Shown here: positions 5,641 through 5,939 of the stretch, in pieces
Layout of the letters: every line of letters starts with the position of its first letter
Numbering within the stretch: the stretch's first letter is position 1
Assembly (NCBI GenBank): GCA_030152105.1
Contig: JASLIH010000054.1
Span: forward strand, 1-5,939
Reading direction: 5' to 3'
Length of the DNA stretch: 5,939 nt
From: Actinomycetes bacterium
GTDB lineage: Bacteria > Actinomycetota > CALGFH01
The notes under the pieces: model-generated
What the model was told of the DNA's origin: nothing
The model's input: only the letters and a program-made list of their open reading frames with translations
The model's database searches: none
Translations under genes and position numbers: made by a program

Positions 5641-5939
5641 TAGTTGCCAAGTCCTCGGCCTATTAGTACCGGTCAGCTCCACACATTGCTGTGCTTCCAC
5701 TTCCGGCCTATCAACCCGGTCGTCTAGCCGGGGGCCTTACCAGGTCGACCCTGTGGGAGATCTCATCTTGGAGCGAGCTTCGCGCTTATATGCCTTCAGC
5801 GCTTATCCCTTCCGAACGTGGCCAATGAGCAGTGCCGTTGGCACGACAACTCACACACCAGAGGTTCGTCCGTCCCGGTCCTCTCGTACTAGGGACAGCT
5901 CTCCTCAAATCTCCTACGCCCACGGAGGATAGGGACCGA
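5641..5939 (-). rRNA. rrl: 23S ribosomal RNA, 3' fragment
   Basis: About 300 nt of the 3' end of 23S rRNA on the minus strand, cut by the right edge of the window. The sarcin-ricin loop sequence AGUACGAGAGGACC is present at 5877-5890 (complement), the universally conserved site bound by elongation factors. Further conserved segments are UGAAAGCAUCUAAG-type helix sequence, here diverged around 5785-5810, and the terminal UAAUAGGCCGAGGACUUGG. The distance from the sarcin-ricin loop to the predicted 3' end, about 250 nt, agrees with E. coli. The exact 3' end was not resolved and could lie several bases either side. The rest of the gene, and presumably 16S, lies to the right. Confidence 0.95.

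Noticed and set aside
4996..5932. Plus-strand open frames overlapping the 5S and 23S genes
   Set aside because: They run antisense through conserved rRNA; no protein there is credible.

Overview
The window looks like chromosomal DNA of a very GC-rich bacterium. Strong G/C preference at third codon positions, GTG and TTG starts, and a HAD-IIA/GNAT phosphatase plus TPR protein resembling a mycobacterial pair all point to Actinomycetota, probably an uncultured or deep-branching lineage. I cannot place it below phylum from sequence alone. No mobile element, CRISPR array or tRNA is visible, and this appears to be a core-genome region.

Layout, left to right. (1) Positions 2-460, plus strand: 3' part of a rhomboid-family intramembrane serine protease, cut by the window edge. 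(2) Positions 457-1617, minus strand: a HAD-IIA phosphatase with a C-terminal GNAT-like domain, overlapping the rhomboid stop tail-to-tail in a single CTAG. (3) Positions 1618-1794: a divergent spacer holding a candidate extended -10 promoter, an 11-codon upstream ORF, and a stretch that still looks like coding sequence of the phosphatase frame. (4) Positions 1795-3066 and 3078-4010, plus strand: a two-gene operon of a DUF1015 protein and an MBL-fold hydrolase, joined by a Shine-Dalgarno that overlaps the first gene's stop. (5) Positions 4011-4123: a short convergent spacer with two possible hairpins. (6) Positions 4124-5371, minus strand: a TPR protein with a long disordered N-terminus that includes 13 tandem heptapeptides. 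(7) Positions 5420-5939, minus strand: the end of an rRNA operon (3' end of 23S, spacer hairpin, 5S, strong terminator). The TPR gene starts 49 bases after this terminator.

How the genes fit together. The phosphatase resembles Rv1692 of M. tuberculosis (glycerol-3-phosphate phosphatase) and the TPR protein resembles its neighbour Rv1691, so the DUF1015-MBL operon may be inserted into, or associated with, a conserved actinobacterial neighbourhood. The shared pathway is not known. The least ordinary parts are the missing canonical start of the phosphatase, the possible leaderless mini-ORF overlapping the DUF1015 start, and the heptad-repeat tail of the TPR protein. I did not find a convincing new defence or mobile system.
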